DNA of 64,000 bases from JAWKXU01 sp964468045 (lineage in GTDB: Bacteria > Pseudomonadota > Alphaproteobacteria > Sphingomonadales > Sphingomonadaceae), in contig CAYXTO010000001.1 of NCBI GenBank assembly GCA_964468045.1, positions 124,001-188,000 of the forward strand, written 5' to 3'. Every line of letters starts with the position of its first letter. The stretch's first letter is position 1. Shown here one piece after another: positions 62,358 through 64,000 of the stretch. The notes under the pieces were generated by a model, which did not search any database, was not told the DNA's origin, and worked only from the letters and a program-made list of their open reading frames with translations. Made by a program: the position numbers and the translations under genes.

Positions 62358-62846
62358 TTAGTCCGATCGGCCCTGCAGAATCTTTTCGAAGGTAATCGCG
62401 TCGATCCGTTGCCCGTTTTCTCCGCGATAATAATTCGGACGTCTGCCGACGGCTGTAAAACCCCACGCCGTGTAAAGCATTTCCGCCGGGTTTCCTTGGC
62501 GCATTTCCAGGAAAATACGCCGAACACCTCTTTCGCGCGCGCCGCCGGCGAGATCTTCCAGCAGCTTCGTGGCGATGCCGCGCCGTCTGGAGGCGGGACG
62601 CACGGCAAGCAGAAGCAGTTCCTCTTCGTCAAAGGCGTTGCGGGACATGTAGAAACCCGCCGCGCTGGAACCCGGTTTCGGAGGCAGGCCGGCCTCATCC
62701 AGAAGGCCGCAATGGCAATTGCCCAGCATCAGCGAACCCATCACCTGCGGCCGGGTCCATGCTTCGCCGAAAGCCGGGTCGAAGGCGTCGTGCATGACGC
62801 CCATGATGTTATCGATCATTTCTTCGGCGAGCGGGTCGAAAATCAT
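62358..62846 (-). CDS. rimI: GNAT acetyltransferase, RimI-like
   Basis: The 162-residue protein has a GNAT fold with the acetyl-CoA loop VRPASRRRGIATKLLEDLA and the downstream GNPAEMLYTAWGFTAVGRR motif. Next to tsaB it is very likely RimI (ribosomal protein bS18 N-acetyltransferase). The start MIFDPLAEEMIDNI at 62846 sits 10 bases after tsaB; the frame is open further upstream only inside tsaB. Confidence 0.88.
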   Translation of the reverse strand: MIFDPLAEEMIDNIMGVMHDAFDPAFGEAWTRPQVMGSLMLGNCHCGLLDEAGLPPKPGSSAAGFYMSRNAFDEEELLLLAVRPASRRRGIATKLLEDLAGGARERGVRRIFLEMRQGNPAEMLYTAWGFTAVGRRPNYYRGENGQRIDAITFEKILQGRSD

Positions 62847-62856
62847 GTTGTTGATT

Positions 62857-63477
62857 TCACGGTTGGCAGGAAGGAATACGCGCATCCGGCCCGCGCCCGT
62901 AAAGCGGACGATCGGCGGATTGCAGGACACTTTCCGGCAGCAGGGCAAAATATCGGGCATCGGGCCATATTGCCAGCGCATCGCCCCAACCGCGCGCCAT
63001 GACAAGCGCTTCGGCCTGGGTGCCGGCGACCAGCGGCGACCGCGCCGCCTGTGCGGCGTCATCGGGCTTGAGGGAGGCCAGCGTGGAAACAGGCTGGCCG
63101 CCCGCATCGAAATCCTGGACGAACCATTCGCCGTGACCGCCTGTCATCGCCACGCTGACCGCCTGGGCCCCCGTTCGTTCGCGAGCCATTGCGGCCACAA
63201 GGGCGAGAGTGGGAAAGCCCAGCGCCGGAACTTTCCAGGCGAGTGCCAGCGCCCGTGCCGCCGCAAGCCCGATCCGCACTCCGGTGAAGCTTCCCGGGCC
63301 CAGTGAAACCGCGATCCGGTCGGCGCGACCCCGGTTCGGCAGGGCGGAAATCATCGGGATCAGATGTTCCGCATGTCCGCGGCCCAATATCCGGCATTCT
63401 CCGGCGACCAGGGCATTGCCTTCCAGCAAGGCGACGGAGCAGCTTTCCGTGGCGCAATCTATCGCGAGAGTATGCAC
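62857..63477 (-). CDS. tsaB: tRNA threonylcarbamoyladenosine biosynthesis protein TsaB
   Basis: TsaB is the ASKHA-fold partner of TsaD in making t6A on ANN-decoding tRNAs. The 206-residue protein starts MHTLAIDCATESCSVALLEG and contains AVSLGPGSFTGVRIGLAAAR, the classical TsaB loop. It is followed immediately by rimI. The nitroreductase gene lies 15 bp upstream on the same strand. Confidence 0.95.
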   Translation of the reverse strand: MHTLAIDCATESCSVALLEGNALVAGECRILGRGHAEHLIPMISALPNRGRADRIAVSLGPGSFTGVRIGLAAARALALAWKVPALGFPTLALVAAMARERTGAQAVSVAMTGGHGEWFVQDFDAGGQPVSTLASLKPDDAAQAARSPLVAGTQAEALVMARGWGDALAIWPDARYFALLPESVLQSADRPLYGRGPDARIPSCQP

Positions 63478-63492
63478 CGCAATCGTCGGAAA

Positions 63493-64000
63493 TCAGATCA
63501 CGCTGTTGAAGGTGCCGAAATCCGGGCGAGGGCTGCGCGGAAAGATCGTGGCATCGTCGCCATACCCCAGGGTGGAGATGAAATTGCTCTTGATGTTGGG
63601 GGTGTCGCCAAAGAATTCTTTGTCTACGCCATCATTGTCGAAACCCGACATGGGGCCGGTATCAAGGCCCAGAGCGCGGGCGGCCAGAATGAAATAGGCG
63701 CCTTGAAGCGTTGAATTCCGCATCGCCGATGTTTTGCGCAATTCCAGATTGTCCGCGAAGATCGGCTTCATGTCGGCATGGGGAAACAGCCAGGGCAGGT
63801 TCTCGTGGAAATCGATGTCCATCCCGATGATCACGGTGACCGGCGCCTTGAGCACCTTGTCGGCATTGGTGCCGGAACAAAGCCGGGAAAGCCGTTGCTT
63901 GGCGTCGGGCGTTGTGCACCAGATCAGCCGTGCGGGCAGTTGATTGGCGGAAGTGGGGCCCATCTTCATGAGGTCCCAGATCTCGTGCAGCGTTTCTTCG
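63493..64000 (-). CDS. Nitroreductase family, RutE/malonic-semialdehyde reductase-like (3' part; runs off the right edge)
   Basis: The frame stays open to base 64000, so the N-terminus is missing. Visible segments KMGPTSANQLPARLIW, TLQGAYFILAARALGLDTGP and MSGFDNDGVDKEFF match the RutE/HadB branch of FMN nitroreductases, which reduce malonic semialdehyde or nitroaromatics. It ends 15 bp before tsaB and may be co-transcribed with it. A methionine at 63969 is internal, not the start. Confidence 0.88.
   Translation of the reverse strand, partial: EETLHEIWDLMKMGPTSANQLPARLIWCTTPDAKQRLSRLCSGTNADKVLKAPVTVIIGMDIDFHENLPWLFPHADMKPIFADNLELRKTSAMRNSTLQGAYFILAARALGLDTGPMSGFDNDGVDKEFFGDTPNIKSNFISTLGYGDDATIFPRSPRPDFGTFNSVI

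Overview
The window is a GC-rich bacterial chromosome segment that looks like a sphingomonad (Alphaproteobacteria, order Sphingomonadales; genus not assignable by eye). Support comes from the F1-only ATP synthase operon atpH-A-G-D, a class I lysyl-tRNA synthetase, a MucR regulator, the short alphaproteobacterial Smc/DciA cluster, DUF1489, and palindromic interspersed repeats of a kind common in this order. It is almost entirely core chromosome. No tRNA, rRNA, CRISPR array, transposase, integrase or prophage was found.

Layout. 1-3800: atpHAGD on the minus strand, with atpD cut by the left edge. 3946-13423: mostly minus-strand envelope, redox and repair genes (trypsin-like membrane protease, YdeP-type molybdopterin oxidoreductase, GST, PriA), with Ada on the plus strand. 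13484-19843: plus-strand housekeeping run (DUF4197 lipoprotein, transaldolase/FSA-like aldolase, CobT, nitroreductase, EamA transporter, CysS). 19863-21908: an S24/LexA-like repressor divergent from two small conserved genes, then an MBL hydrolase. 22077-25071: rpmF-plsX-fabH-ihfA-merR. 25072-28132: accessory-like stretch with repeat clusters, a DUF4160/DUF2442 pair, a terminase-small-subunit-like HTH protein, a small XRE regulator and a lipoprotein. 28133-36465: SixA-like phosphatase, DinG-like helicase, LysK, DUF1003, a 2OG-Fe(II) oxygenase, cytochrome b561 and an RcnB-like protein. 36732-44696: ettA, a low-GC lipoprotein gene, smc, two DsbA-like proteins and a DciA-like protein. 44711-48622: mutY, a serine hydrolase, nudC and an FrnE-like DsbA. 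49258-55432: TonB siderophore receptor, metallophosphoesterase, DUF1489, mgtE and cyclophilin. 55513-64000: LysR, then corC-ybeY-phoH-miaB-plsC-fur-mucR-rimI-tsaB and a nitroreductase cut by the right edge, all minus strand.

The genes mostly serve energy metabolism, translation (rpmF, cysS, lysK, ettA, miaB, ybeY, tsaB, rimI), fatty-acid/phospholipid start-up (plsX, fabH, plsC) and genome maintenance (priA, ada, dinG-like, smc, mutY). Several regulatory links can be read: a Fur-box-like site in front of the siderophore receptor with fur itself about 10 kb away, an alphaproteobacterial LexA box upstream of the dinG-like helicase, and symmetric operator candidates beside the S24 and XRE regulators. 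I did not find a convincing new multi-gene system. The most unusual signals are a sharply bounded low-GC block inside cysS, a composite interspersed repeat that sits mostly between convergent genes, and the S24 regulatory module with tandem operator-like repeats.
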